This document shows, in pieces, positions 27,075 through 34,823 of a DNA stretch of 64,000 nt. Position numbers and translations under genes: made by a program. Positions within the stretch are counted from its first letter, which is position 1, and the number at the start of each line of letters is the position of its first letter. The stretch is from positions 2,423,501 through 2,487,500 of the forward strand of contig NZ_OY760503.1 of assembly GCF_963663645.1 (NCBI RefSeq), given 5' to 3'. This stretch comes from an uncultured Trichococcus sp. (GTDB lineage Bacteria > Bacillota > Bacilli > Lactobacillales > Aerococcaceae). The notes under the pieces are model-generated. The model was not told where the DNA came from, did no database searches, and worked only from the letters and a program-made list of their open reading frames with translations.

Positions 27075-27458
27075 ATGAAAATAGAACATATCGGTCTTTG
27101 GACTGCGGATTTGGAAAAAATGAAAGAATTTTACTGTGATTTCTTCAAAGCAACGGCGGGTGAAAAGTACCACAATCAGAAATCAGGATTCCAATCCTAT
27201 TTCCTGTCCTTCGCGGATGGTGCCAGACTGGAGATCATGCATCGCGAAGATGTGATCAAAGGTGCCCAAACCAATGAAATACTTGGCTTTGCGCATCTGG
27301 CCATTTCTGTCGGCAGCAAAGAAATAGTGGACGCCTTGACTGAAAAACTGGTGGATGCAGGCTATCCTTTGCTGAGCCCGTGCAGAGTGACCGGCGATGG
27401 CTACTACGAATCCGTCATCGGCGATCCGGAAGGAAACAGAATCGAAATCACGATATAG
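27075..27458 (+). CDS. VOC (glyoxalase/bleomycin resistance) family protein
   Basis: 127-residue single vicinal-oxygen-chelate domain. Putative metal ligands are H5 (IEHIGLWTADL), E in RLEIMHRED, H in FAHLAISVGS and the terminal E in DPEGNRIEITI, so the full set of a metal-binding VOC protein is present. It is close to the lactoylglutathione lyase-like group in Firmicutes whose substrates are unknown. AGGAGG precedes the ATG. The HAD phosphatase gene starts about 20 bases after its stop. Confidence 0.88.
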   Translation: MKIEHIGLWTADLEKMKEFYCDFFKATAGEKYHNQKSGFQSYFLSFADGARLEIMHREDVIKGAQTNEILGFAHLAISVGSKEIVDALTEKLVDAGYPLLSPCRVTGDGYYESVIGDPEGNRIEITI

Positions 27459-27479
27459 AGAAAGCATGAGGTGAATGGA

Positions 27480-28316
27480 GTGGCAATCAAAGCGATTGTG
27501 CTGGACATCGATGGGACGTTATTGAATGACCAGAAAGAAATCACGCCAAAGACGAGAGAATCCTTATTGCGGGCTCAGGAAGCTGGCGTGAAACTTGTGC
27601 TGGCATCCGGTAGGCCCTTGCCGGCGATGCAGAAATTCTCAAAAGAACTAAAGATGGAACACTATCATGGCTTGCTCCTTTCCAATAATGGGGCTTGTGT
27701 GACAGATTGTGCAACGGATGAGATGCTCTTCAGCCAAAGCATTTCCGAAGAAATAGGCTCAGCGCTGCTGACGCACTTGGAAAAATTCGAGGTCAAACTG
27801 ATGATCGCTCATAAGGAGTACATGTACGTGAACAATGTGTATGATTGCATGATCACCGCACCGCCGCACGGTTTGCGGAACATCATCGAATACGAGTCCC
27901 GCAGCGGAGACTTTAAATTATGCGAAGTGGACCATCTGGCGGACTTTGTTGATTTCCCCCTGCATAAAATTTTGATTGCGGGCGAACCGGATTACTTGGC
28001 GCAGCACTGGCAAGAAATCATGCGGCCATTTGAAGGACGGATCAACGGCTTTTTCTCGGCGCCTTTCTATTTTGAGATTGCCGACAAAGGCATCGATAAA
28101 GCCTATGCATTGGACAAGACCTTGCGGCCATTGGGGCTCAATGCTGAGCAGGTCATCTCATTCGGGGACGGCCAGAACGATGCTTCCATCATCGCCTATG
28201 CAGGAGTCGGCGTCGCGATGGGCAATGCGATCGATGTACTGAAAGCGAGCGCGAACGAAATTACCTTGTCCAACAACGAAGACGGCATCGCCCATATGCT
28301 TGAGAGATACTTGTGA
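27480..28316 (+). CDS. Cof-type HAD sugar phosphatase
   Basis: 278-residue HAD-IIB hydrolase. Motif I is VLDIDGTLLNDQ (nucleophile and acid/base Asp), motif II the Ser in LASGRPLPAM, motif III a Lys before FDKA-type KGIDKAYAL, and motif IV FGDGQNDASIIAYAG. The Cof cap domain lies between motifs II and III. Members hydrolyse sugar phosphates and related phosphoesters; the substrate is not predictable. The GTG at 27480 has AGGTG 8 bases upstream; the GTG at 27471 is an alternative. It probably forms a two-gene unit with the VOC gene. Confidence 0.9.
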   Translation: MAIKAIVLDIDGTLLNDQKEITPKTRESLLRAQEAGVKLVLASGRPLPAMQKFSKELKMEHYHGLLLSNNGACVTDCATDEMLFSQSISEEIGSALLTHLEKFEVKLMIAHKEYMYVNNVYDCMITAPPHGLRNIIEYESRSGDFKLCEVDHLADFVDFPLHKILIAGEPDYLAQHWQEIMRPFEGRINGFFSAPFYFEIADKGIDKAYALDKTLRPLGLNAEQVISFGDGQNDASIIAYAGVGVAMGNAIDVLKASANEITLSNNEDGIAHMLERYL

Positions 28317-28332
28317 GACCAGAATAAACCGA

Positions 28333-28378
28333 AAAGCCAGACCGCATCCTTAACTTTGGATGGCGTCTGGCTTTTTTT
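28333..28378 (+). terminator. Terminator after the HAD gene
   Basis: AAAAGCCAGACcGCATCC pairs with GGATGgcGTCTGGCTTTT and ends in seven T. Confidence 0.92.
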
Positions 28379-28390
28379 GCTGCAGAGATA

Positions 28391-28527
28391 TATTACCCGG
28401 TGAGGAGCCCTTCACCGGGTAATATCCGCCAGATGAAGACCTTATTCCCGACGAGGGTGGCTTCACCGGGAATTATCAGCCAAATGAAGTCGGAATTACC
28501 GGCGAGGATTTCCTCGCCGGTAATTCG
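28391..28527. repeat. Triple-palindrome array C (TTACCCGGYGA type)
   Basis: Three palindromes follow the HAD terminator: ATATTACCCGGTGA/TCACCGGGTAATAT (28391-28426), ATTCCCG-CGA/TC-CCGGGAATTA (28443-28476) and GAATTACCGGCGAGGA/TCCTCGCCGGTAATTC (28494-28527). Centres are 51.5 and 50.5 bp apart. The two spacers resemble each other (GCCAGATGAAG and GCCAAATGAAG). Confidence 0.88.
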
Positions 28528-28582
28528 CGTCCGCAAAAGTGGCGCAGGATAGTTAAGAATTGTTTAAAAGAATAAATATTTA

Positions 28583-28611
28583 TTGTAAAACGATAAATTA
28601 AAGACTAAACT
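28583..28611 (+). promoter_or_regulatory. Promoter of the DUF2975-XRE pair
   Basis: TTGTAA (28583-28588) and TAAACT (28606-28611) are 17 bases apart. The -35 lies within TTTAT-N9-ATAAA, a small inverted repeat that the XRE regulator encoded downstream might bind. Confidence 0.5.
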
Positions 28612-28644
28612 AACAGTAACAAATCCAAACGAGGTGTTGTAAAC

Positions 28645-29124
28645 ATGAAACGAGAAACATTCTTTTTGAAGGCGGTCGTCGTTCTGATGGGACTTCCGGT
28701 AGTGGCGCTATGCATTTTTATCATCCCGGAAATTGCGGCTTTCCTGGTCGAACTGGTGCCGAGCCTGTCGTATTTGCAATATCCATTCATGATCGGACTG
28801 TACGCATCTGCCGGCATCTATTTCGTCGCCTTGTACCAAGTCTATAAACTGCTGGGCTACATCGATAAGGACTTGGCTTTTTCCGATTTGACGGTGCAAG
28901 TCCTGAAGAACATCAAACTCTGTGCAGCTGCAATCGGCGGGCTATTCATCCTGTTCATGCCGCTCATTTTTATGATGGGTGATTTGGATGACGCTCCCGG
29001 CATCGTCCTGATCGGCCTGATCATCATATTCGCCTGCATGGTGATTGCCGTTTTTGCCGCTGTCCTTCAGAAATTACTGCAAAATGCAATCACAATCAAG
29101 CAAGAGAACGACTTTACGATATGA
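28645..29124 (+). CDS. DUF2975 membrane protein
   Basis: 159-residue membrane protein with four predicted helices (about 8-30, 44-65, 92-113 and 121-145), matching DUF2975. The family is usually encoded next to a small XRE regulator, as here, and its biochemical role is unknown. The gene has AACGAGGTG ahead of the ATG. The next gene begins 10 bases after the stop, so the two form an operon; similar pairs (YozG-type regulator plus membrane protein) occur in Bacillus. Confidence 0.85.
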   Translation: MKRETFFLKAVVVLMGLPVVALCIFIIPEIAAFLVELVPSLSYLQYPFMIGLYASAGIYFVALYQVYKLLGYIDKDLAFSDLTVQVLKNIKLCAAAIGGLFILFMPLIFMMGDLDDAPGIVLIGLIIIFACMVIAVFAAVLQKLLQNAITIKQENDFTI

Positions 29125-29134
29125 GGTGGGAAAA

Positions 29135-29353
29135 ATGGCAATAATCATCAATATAGACGTCATGTTGGCAAAACGAAAAATGAGCGTCACCGAACTGTCG
29201 CAGCACGTCGGCATCACGATGGCCAATCTCTCCATCCTGAAAACCGGAAAAGCGAAGGCAATCCGCTTCTCAACCTTGGAAGCCATCTGCAAAGCGTTGG
29301 ACTGCCAACCCGGTGACATTCTGGAATACCGAGAGGACGCAGAAGAGAAATAG
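29135..29353 (+). CDS. Small XRE-family (YozG-like) transcriptional regulator
   Basis: 72-residue Cro/C1-type helix-turn-helix protein: INIDVMLAKRKMSVTELSQHV, then GITMANLSILKTGKAKAIRF and LEAICKALDCQPGDILEY. This is nearly the whole protein, so there is no sensor domain; DUF2975 may hold it at the membrane, which is inference from the pairing. The ATG at 29135 follows GAGGTGGG, and in-frame ATGs further upstream lie inside the preceding gene. Confidence 0.88.
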   Translation: MAIIINIDVMLAKRKMSVTELSQHVGITMANLSILKTGKAKAIRFSTLEAICKALDCQPGDILEYREDAEEK

Positions 29354-29459
29354 CGGTTCAGCGCCAGTATGACCTGAAAATACAGGGGAAACCCTTAGTC
29401 CGATATAGCGCGAACATTCACAATGCGTGGTAAAATAGTAGAAAAAATGGAGGTTTACC

Positions 29460-30227
29460 ATGCCTAGATATGAGGAACAACGCAATTTTCTGAAGTCGGA
29501 TTTCAAAACATTCAGCGCGATCGAAACGGATAAACAGAAGGGGATTCCGCAACCGCCCAACGTCAAAGGTTATGATGCGGATGCAGAAATCGTGGATTTG
29601 CCTGCCGTCGACGGCGGAGTTGTGAAGAAGGAAAACATATACGAAATCATCAAGGAACGAAGAAGTGTCCGCCATTATGCGAAAGATGCTCTCACACTGG
29701 ACGAACTTTCCTACCTTTTGTGGAGCACGCAAGCCATCACGGGCACCAACCGATCGGGCATCACTTTCCGCACGGTCCCTTGCAGCGGCGGCACGCATTC
29801 CTTTGAGACGTATCTGTTCATCCTCAATGTGGACGGTTTGAAGAAGGGCGTATACCGTTATTTGGCGGATTGCCACAAACTATTGTACCTGAGCGAAGTC
29901 AACGATATCGATGAACAGGTCGATAAAATGACGCTCGATCAACCGTTTGTGCCGAACTTTGCCAAACGTGCGTCGGTCATCTTCTCTTGGAGCTGCATCC
30001 CGTACCGCTCGGAGTGGAAATACGATATCACCGCCCACAAAAAAATCCTGATCGACATCGGTGCGGTCATGGAAAACTTGTACCTGACGAGCGAATCGAT
30101 CGATGCCGGCACTTGCGCATTGGGCATCTACGACCAGGTCATGGTCGACGAACTGCTGCATTTGGACGGCGATGATGAATTCACGATTTTCCTGTCGGCT
30201 GTCGGCAAGAAAGTGGAGAAGAAGTAG
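29460..30227 (+). CDS. SagB-type nitroreductase family protein
   Basis: 255-residue FMN-dependent oxidoreductase. The FMN-site opening ERRSVRHYAKDALTLDELSY, then LLWSTQAITG, RTVPCSGGTHSFETYLFILN and the C-terminal SESIDAGTCALGIYDQ match the SagB/ThcOx-like nitroreductase group. In peptide clusters such enzymes oxidise azolines, but no YcaO or precursor gene is nearby, so a stand-alone nitro- or flavin reductase is more likely. AATGGAGG lies before the ATG. A -10-like TAAAAT is seen at about 29431. Confidence 0.87.
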   Translation: MPRYEEQRNFLKSDFKTFSAIETDKQKGIPQPPNVKGYDADAEIVDLPAVDGGVVKKENIYEIIKERRSVRHYAKDALTLDELSYLLWSTQAITGTNRSGITFRTVPCSGGTHSFETYLFILNVDGLKKGVYRYLADCHKLLYLSEVNDIDEQVDKMTLDQPFVPNFAKRASVIFSWSCIPYRSEWKYDITAHKKILIDIGAVMENLYLTSESIDAGTCALGIYDQVMVDELLHLDGDDEFTIFLSAVGKKVEKK

Positions 30228-30231
30228 CATC

Positions 30232-30390
30232 GGAATTGAATATATGATCAGAAATAGCCCGCCAAAGTGTTTTTGGCGGGCTATTTCCGTTCAAATAACA
30301 TTCAGAAAAACCGCCTAAATCAACTTAACGGGGTATCTCGTGTTGCTCTTATACATTTTACCCCGCTAAATGGGTTTTCGCGGGGTAAAT
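30232..30390. repeat. Triple-palindrome array D (CCCGCCAA type, inner segment flipped)
   Basis: Homologous to arrays B and F. It begins with GGAATTGAATATATGATCAG, 4 bases after the nitroreductase stop, and ends 1 base before the GNAT stop codon, so it fills the convergent gap exactly. Palindromes: 30252-30286 (perfect), 30310-30334 (degenerate) and 30357-30389; centres 52 bp apart. The segment between palindromes 2 and 3 (CTCGTGTTG...) reads in the opposite direction to that of array F. Confidence 0.9.
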
Positions 30391-30391
30391 A

Positions 30392-30667
30392 TTAACTCAT
30401 TACATCAGCATAAAGTGAGCTTTTTCTTTCGAGCATGCCTTTGGCGTAAGGGCAGCGAGGAATGATTTTTTTGTTTTCCTCCCGGGCCATTTCCACCACG
30501 CGATCAACCAGTTGCGCAGCAATTCCCTGGCCGCGGTAATCGTCGTCCACAAAGGTACGGTCGATAACGATCAGGCTGCTGTCTGCAATGGAATAGGTGA
30601 TTTCGCATATCAAATTTTCGTTTTCGTCGTTTTTGTAGAAACGTGAGTCTTCACTATCAAAGTTCAT
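30392..30667 (-). CDS. GNAT-like N-acetyltransferase (YjdJ/NATD1 type)
   Basis: 91-residue minimal acetyltransferase-like domain of COG2388. The acetyl-CoA pyrophosphate loop reads DDDYRGQGIAAQLVDRVVE, followed by the family's KKIIPRCPYAKGML with the conserved Cys-Pro-Tyr. The small size is normal for this group, and its substrates are unknown. GGGGATTAG lies before the ATG. Convergent with the nitroreductase gene. Confidence 0.9.
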   Translation of the reverse strand: MNFDSEDSRFYKNDENENLICEITYSIADSSLIVIDRTFVDDDYRGQGIAAQLVDRVVEMAREENKKIIPRCPYAKGMLERKSSLYADVMS

Positions 30668-30861
30668 CGTCTAATCCCCTTTTTATTTTTTGATGTATTT
30701 CTAACACTAAATATCCGGTCTCCATTTCATATTATTACTGAGGTTAAGACCAGTCAAGAGATTAGCCTTGAAAAGATAGTTACGAAGAAAGGAAACTTCT
30801 ACTTGTAAATCATCAATGAAAAGGTATACAATGAAAAAATATTGTACAGGGAATTAAATGT

Positions 30862-30945
30862 TATAATCGTAAAGACATGAGTTGGCAAAGCTCAGTTCAA
30901 AATTGTTTAATTCTTGTCGTAACCGACCATCCGTGGTCGATTTTT
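30862..30945 (+). promoter_or_regulatory. -10 element and structured leader of the subtilase gene
   Basis: A TATAAT at 30862-30867 is followed by about 100 bases of untranslated leader. Near its end CGACCA-TCCG-TGGTCG (30924-30940) is followed by five T, a terminator-like hairpin 24 bases before the subtilase start. Another small stem, GAG...CTC, lies near 30880-30894. No known riboswitch was recognised. The rest of the 300-base gap back to the GNAT gene shows nothing. Confidence 0.45.
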
Positions 30946-30968
30946 GATAGCAAGAAAGGGGAAATGAT

Positions 30969-32864
30969 ATGTTTTCGAAAAGATTTTATGCAGTCTTATT
31001 AACATCTTTATTCATTTTTAGCTATACATCAATAACTACTGAGGCAATGGCATCCCAATCATCATCTGAGGCAGCGGCAACCCCGAACAATTCGGCCGAT
31101 TTTCAGGATGTGATTGTAAGATTCAAAGACAAACCGGGTCAGGCGGAACTGCATGCATTCAAGGGTCTGGGTGGCGAGGTCAGCAATGTTTTCACAATTA
31201 TTCCTGCAGTTTCCGGAAGACTTCCGGCGAAAGCCATTGAAGCTCTGAAAAATAATCCGCAAGTGGAAGTAGTTGAACCTGATTATCTTGTGCAGGCACT
31301 TGAATATTCGGCAGAAAATGAGCTTGGGAATAGTTGGGGAGCCGAACATATCAACGCGGATGCAGCCCTTGCAGCCGGTTATTCCGGCGAGGGAGTCAAG
31401 GTTGCCGTTTTGGACTCTGGAGTGAATTTCAACCACGCTGACCTAAGCGATAACTTCGTCTTCTCTGCAAATGAATTGGGTTATGATTTTGTTTCGGATG
31501 ACTTCTTCCCTGAGGATGTTTATGGGCACGGTACCCATGTAGCAGGAATACTTGCTGCAGCGAGCAACGACTTTGGGGTTGTCGGCGTTGCGCCAAACGC
31601 ACAGATCGTAGCACTCCGAGTTCTGGATAACAACGGGGAAGGTACCGCAAGCACGATCATCGAAGCGCTGCAGTGGATCCAGAATTATAATGCCGCGCAT
31701 CCCGATTCACCGATACGCATCACAAACAACAGTTATGGCACCGGGGCCAATTCGTCTCAGCTTGAGGCCGCTTTTGATGTGTTGGCCAGCTCCGGGGTTC
31801 TGCATATAGGCTCGGCAGGCAATGAGGGAAGTGCTGCCGGAAATGGCAATAATGTCGGTTATCCGGCCAAATATGGATCGGTCGTAGCGGTTGCGGCTGT
31901 CGACAAAAACAATCAGCGGGCCAGTTTCTCCAGTACGGGCTCGGACGTTGAAATAGCCGCACCTGGTGTAGCCGTTCTGTCGACATGGAAAGACGGTGTC
32001 AACCTATTAGGCCCACAGCCGTTTTCCTTCGCAGGATACGCAGGCGAGTACTTCATTGAAGCAAATGGTACATCAATGGCTTCACCCCACGTTGCAGGTG
32101 TAGCGGCTTTGCTGATGTCATCTGATCCGAGCTATACTGCGGAGGAAGTCCGCAACAAAATGAATCAGACAGCATTGGATTTGGGGGATGCCGGTAAAGA
32201 CAAACTATACGGGTACGGAGTCGTGGACGCTTCCTCAGCGCTGGGGATTGGGCTTGTTACGAATAAACCCCCCGTCGCGTACGACCAGACTGTTGACACA
32301 ACGCAAAACACCTCTGTAGCTATCACACTCATCGCTGCAGATCCAGACGGTGATCCGCTGACCTATTCGATTGCATCAGGTCCGGCAAACGGAACAGTGA
32401 GTGGATCAGGACCAGATATCACCTATACACCAAACACTGATTTCACAGGTACGGACACCTTCACGTATGACGTGACAGACAGCGCAGGATCGACTGCCAC
32501 TGCAACAGTGACCATAAATGTTGAACCTACTGTTGTTCCTACAAGGACTGTGGATGTAGTTGTCCAGATGAGCGCCACAACCAGAAAAATCAACAAAATT
32601 AATTATGTATGGGCTACAGCCAAAGTGAAGGTCATGGAAGCGGGTGCCCACGTAGCTGATGCAACTGTCACCGGCCACTGGGAAGATGCAACTACAGGTC
32701 CTGATTTTGGGAGCACCGGAAAAAGCGGAACGGTATCGTTCACGTCCGAAAAGTTAGTCCAGTCGACAGAACAAAGAACGTTCACCTTTGTTGTCGATAG
32801 TGTGGTTATAGGAGGTGTCAGCTGCAATCTTAGCGGCCAGACGACAAATTTGATAATTAAATGA
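30969..32864 (+). CDS. Secreted subtilisin-like serine protease (S8)
   Basis: 631-residue secreted protease. Signal peptide about 1-28 (FYAVLLTSLFIFSYTSITTEA); I9-type propeptide about 45-110 (DVIVRFKDKPGQAELHAFKG); S8 catalytic domain about 115-430 with D149 (AVLDSGVN), H187 (GHGTHVAGI) and S369 (NGTSMASPHVAG). A bacterial Ig/cadherin-like repeat follows (PPVAYDQTVDTTQNTSV to FTYDVTDSAGSTATATVTIN, about 437-520), then a C-terminal beta-rich domain to the end. No LPxTG or membrane anchor, so the enzyme is released or held non-covalently. Degradation of extracellular protein would supply the Opp importer, which is inference. Confidence 0.93.
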   Translation: MFSKRFYAVLLTSLFIFSYTSITTEAMASQSSSEAAATPNNSADFQDVIVRFKDKPGQAELHAFKGLGGEVSNVFTIIPAVSGRLPAKAIEALKNNPQVEVVEPDYLVQALEYSAENELGNSWGAEHINADAALAAGYSGEGVKVAVLDSGVNFNHADLSDNFVFSANELGYDFVSDDFFPEDVYGHGTHVAGILAAASNDFGVVGVAPNAQIVALRVLDNNGEGTASTIIEALQWIQNYNAAHPDSPIRITNNSYGTGANSSQLEAAFDVLASSGVLHIGSAGNEGSAAGNGNNVGYPAKYGSVVAVAAVDKNNQRASFSSTGSDVEIAAPGVAVLSTWKDGVNLLGPQPFSFAGYAGEYFIEANGTSMASPHVAGVAALLMSSDPSYTAEEVRNKMNQTALDLGDAGKDKLYGYGVVDASSALGIGLVTNKPPVAYDQTVDTTQNTSVAITLIAADPDGDPLTYSIASGPANGTVSGSGPDITYTPNTDFTGTDTFTYDVTDSAGSTATATVTINVEPTVVPTRTVDVVVQMSATTRKINKINYVWATAKVKVMEAGAHVADATVTGHWEDATTGPDFGSTGKSGTVSFTSEKLVQSTEQRTFTFVVDSVVIGGVSCNLSGQTTNLIIK

Positions 32865-32896
32865 TAAAACATCAAGAAATTCTCTTTGCATTGAAT

Positions 32897-32925
32897 AAGG
32901 TCGGGACTTCGGTTCCGGCCTTTTT
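32897..32925 (+). terminator. Terminator after the subtilase gene
   Basis: AAGGtCGG / CCGgCCTT with an inner ACTTCGGT loop, followed by five T, 32 bases after the stop. Confidence 0.8.
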
Positions 32926-33069
32926 GTCTTCCTCAAATATTGTGAAAATATATTCATTAATCTGTGAATAAAAAAAGATAATATAGCGAATTATAATGCA
33001 AGTTATTTAAAAACCAAGAAAAAGTTGAATTTCAGACAATATTTCAGAAAAACGTTATTATACAAATGC

Positions 33070-33127
33070 GGAAAGCGGTTTCTGTGGACTTTTTCTCGTT
33101 TGACATGTCAGGTGAACAATCTATAAT
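33070..33127 (+). promoter_or_regulatory. Promoter of the MFS gene with upstream cre-like site
   Basis: TTGACA (33100-33105) and TATAAT (33122-33127), 16 bases apart, form a near-consensus promoter. A cre-like sequence GGAAAGCGGTTTCT (33070-33083; 12 of 14 matches to TGWAARCGNTWWCA) ends 16 bases before the -35, a position where CcpA more often activates than blocks. Transcription from here gives a leader of about 260 bases. Confidence 0.65.
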
Positions 33128-33277
33128 GAGTGATGTTGGTTTGGATGCATTCTGATAAAGAATCTGTACAAACAACGGTAATCAGCCTGAGTCCTTTTGC
33201 TAGCTACCAGAAAAATTGCATTCAAATGCAGGCATATGTGAATCATGTCTCATAAATGAAAGCGATATTTCCGGTGT

Positions 33278-33331
33278 GGATAAATATAGTTACAGTATAG
33301 GTTGAACCTATCCCTGTAAAAGAGTATATCC
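33278..33331 (+). promoter_or_regulatory. Nested hairpin in the MFS leader
   Basis: Within the long leader, GGATA...TATCC encloses TTACAG...CTGTAA, which encloses ATAGGTT/AACCTAT around a single G. It ends about 60 bases before the start codon and has no T-tract. A smaller TGCATTCAAATGCA hairpin lies near 33218-33231. No known riboswitch class was recognised. From 32930 to 33069 the gap is AT-rich with nothing called. Confidence 0.5.
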
Positions 33332-33392
33332 AGTTACAGATGGCGGCTTAATTTTGAACAATACAAAAAAATCATTGTGAGGAGCGTTTATT

Positions 33393-34652
33393 TTGTCGAA
33401 AAAATATATACGGATTATCATTGCCGGTATGCTGTTGATGCTTGGTGTAGGGATTCCGATGAATGGGTTGGCATCGTTTTTCAAACCGGTAACAGAAGCA
33501 ACCGGATTTTCAGTTTCTCAATTTAGTTTGGTGGGCAGTTTCCTTAATTTGACCGGGATTGTAGCGGTACCTTTAGTCACCAAATTTTTGCTGCCTAAAA
33601 TTGGCTTGCGGAAAACATCCATCCTGGGAGGTATTTTTGGAGCGCTAGGATTCTTGCTGTTGTCCAACGGGAAATCCTTGCTTGCATTCTACTTGGGGGC
33701 AATCGTCATCGGCTTGTTCATGATGTCGTCAACAGCAATCGTTTCTGTAACGCTTGTGAATAACTGGTTCCGCAAAAGCCACGGCTTGGTTATGGGACTT
33801 GTTGCTGCATCAATCGGCTTAAGCACCGCTATCACGAGCGCAATTGTCCCGACTTTCATCCAAAATTATGGTTGGGAAAAAGGGTTCCTATTATTGGGCG
33901 GCATGTACGCTGTTGCTTTGTTCCTGGGAGCGTTCCTGTTGATCGAAAAGCCAGCTGATGTCGGCATGCTGCCTTATGGCGTGACGGAAGATTCGCTTGC
34001 AGCAGAAGCAGAGCAAGCAACGAATGATTCTTCGTCGATTGTCACCAACCAAAGAGATACGGATATGACCTATGCGCAAGCATTGCGTTCGCCGGTATTC
34101 TACTTATTGGCTTTGTCATTCGTGTGTTTCGCGATGATTTCTACATTCACCCAACAAATTCCGATTTTCTTTACGACAAAAGGCGCCACTGATGTTCAAG
34201 CAGGTATGATTTTGTCGATCGCATCCATCGTCATGATCGCGTCCAAAATCATCATGGGCATTGTCACCGACAAGCTGGGTGCAACAAAAGCTTTGTACAT
34301 TTTCACGACAATCTACATCCTTGCATTCTGTATTTTTGCCGCAACGGATAACATCACGATCCTGATCGGCGCAGCGATGATTTATGCAATGAGCACAGGT
34401 GTTCCTGCCGTAATGAACCAATTAGTGACGTTTGAAGTTTTAGGAAAAAAAGAATTCACCGCCATTTGGGGCATCTTGTCGACAGCAAGCAGCCTGGGCC
34501 TAGCTTTGGGCGGCCCGCTGCTTGGTTACTTCTATGATGCAACCGGCAGCTACAACATGACAATCATCGTCAGCATCGTTTTCATGGTCGTGTGCTTAGC
34601 ATCGTTCTTCTTCGCTGTAACGTTAAGAAAACGTGAGCTTAACAAAGCTTAA
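33393..34652 (+). CDS. MFS transporter, oxalate/formate antiporter (OFA) family
   Basis: 419-residue, 12-helix major facilitator. GIPMNGLASFFKPVTEATGF near the N-terminus and the loop after helix 2 (LPKIGLRKTSILGGIFGALG) fit the OFA subgroup. A hydrophilic central loop (about 190-230) joins the halves, and the second half has the matching motif MGIVTDKLGATKALYI. OFA members carry oxalate, formate and other monocarboxylates, so the substrate is open. The start is TTG, with GGAGCG 10 bases upstream. Its own promoter and leader suggest regulated, carbon-responsive expression. Confidence 0.85.
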   Translation: MSKKYIRIIIAGMLLMLGVGIPMNGLASFFKPVTEATGFSVSQFSLVGSFLNLTGIVAVPLVTKFLLPKIGLRKTSILGGIFGALGFLLLSNGKSLLAFYLGAIVIGLFMMSSTAIVSVTLVNNWFRKSHGLVMGLVAASIGLSTAITSAIVPTFIQNYGWEKGFLLLGGMYAVALFLGAFLLIEKPADVGMLPYGVTEDSLAAEAEQATNDSSSIVTNQRDTDMTYAQALRSPVFYLLALSFVCFAMISTFTQQIPIFFTTKGATDVQAGMILSIASIVMIASKIIMGIVTDKLGATKALYIFTTIYILAFCIFAATDNITILIGAAMIYAMSTGVPAVMNQLVTFEVLGKKEFTAIWGILSTASSLGLALGGPLLGYFYDATGSYNMTIIVSIVFMVVCLASFFFAVTLRKRELNKA

Positions 34653-34706
34653 TAGCGAATTAATAATCCAAAAAAGTTATCTCAACGAGAAGTCAAAAAA
34701 TATTCA

Positions 34707-34746
34707 AAAGCGGAAATCCTCAAAATCAGGATTTCCGCTTTTTATT
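34707..34746 (+). terminator. Terminator after the MFS gene
   Basis: AAAGCGGAAATCCT pairs perfectly with AGGATTTCCGCTTT around a 7-base loop and ends in a T-rich tail. Confidence 0.92.
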
Positions 34747-34823
34747 TACCCCTAAACTCAATGCTACATCGCCCCCTTATGGTAAAATAACCATATTGAC
34801 TTACACGAACAGGAGGCGATCCG

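Noticed and set aside
30862-30968. Cyclic-di-GMP or another known riboswitch before the protease gene.
   Set aside because: A GGCAAAGC-like stretch recalls the GEMM motif, but the other conserved parts are missing.
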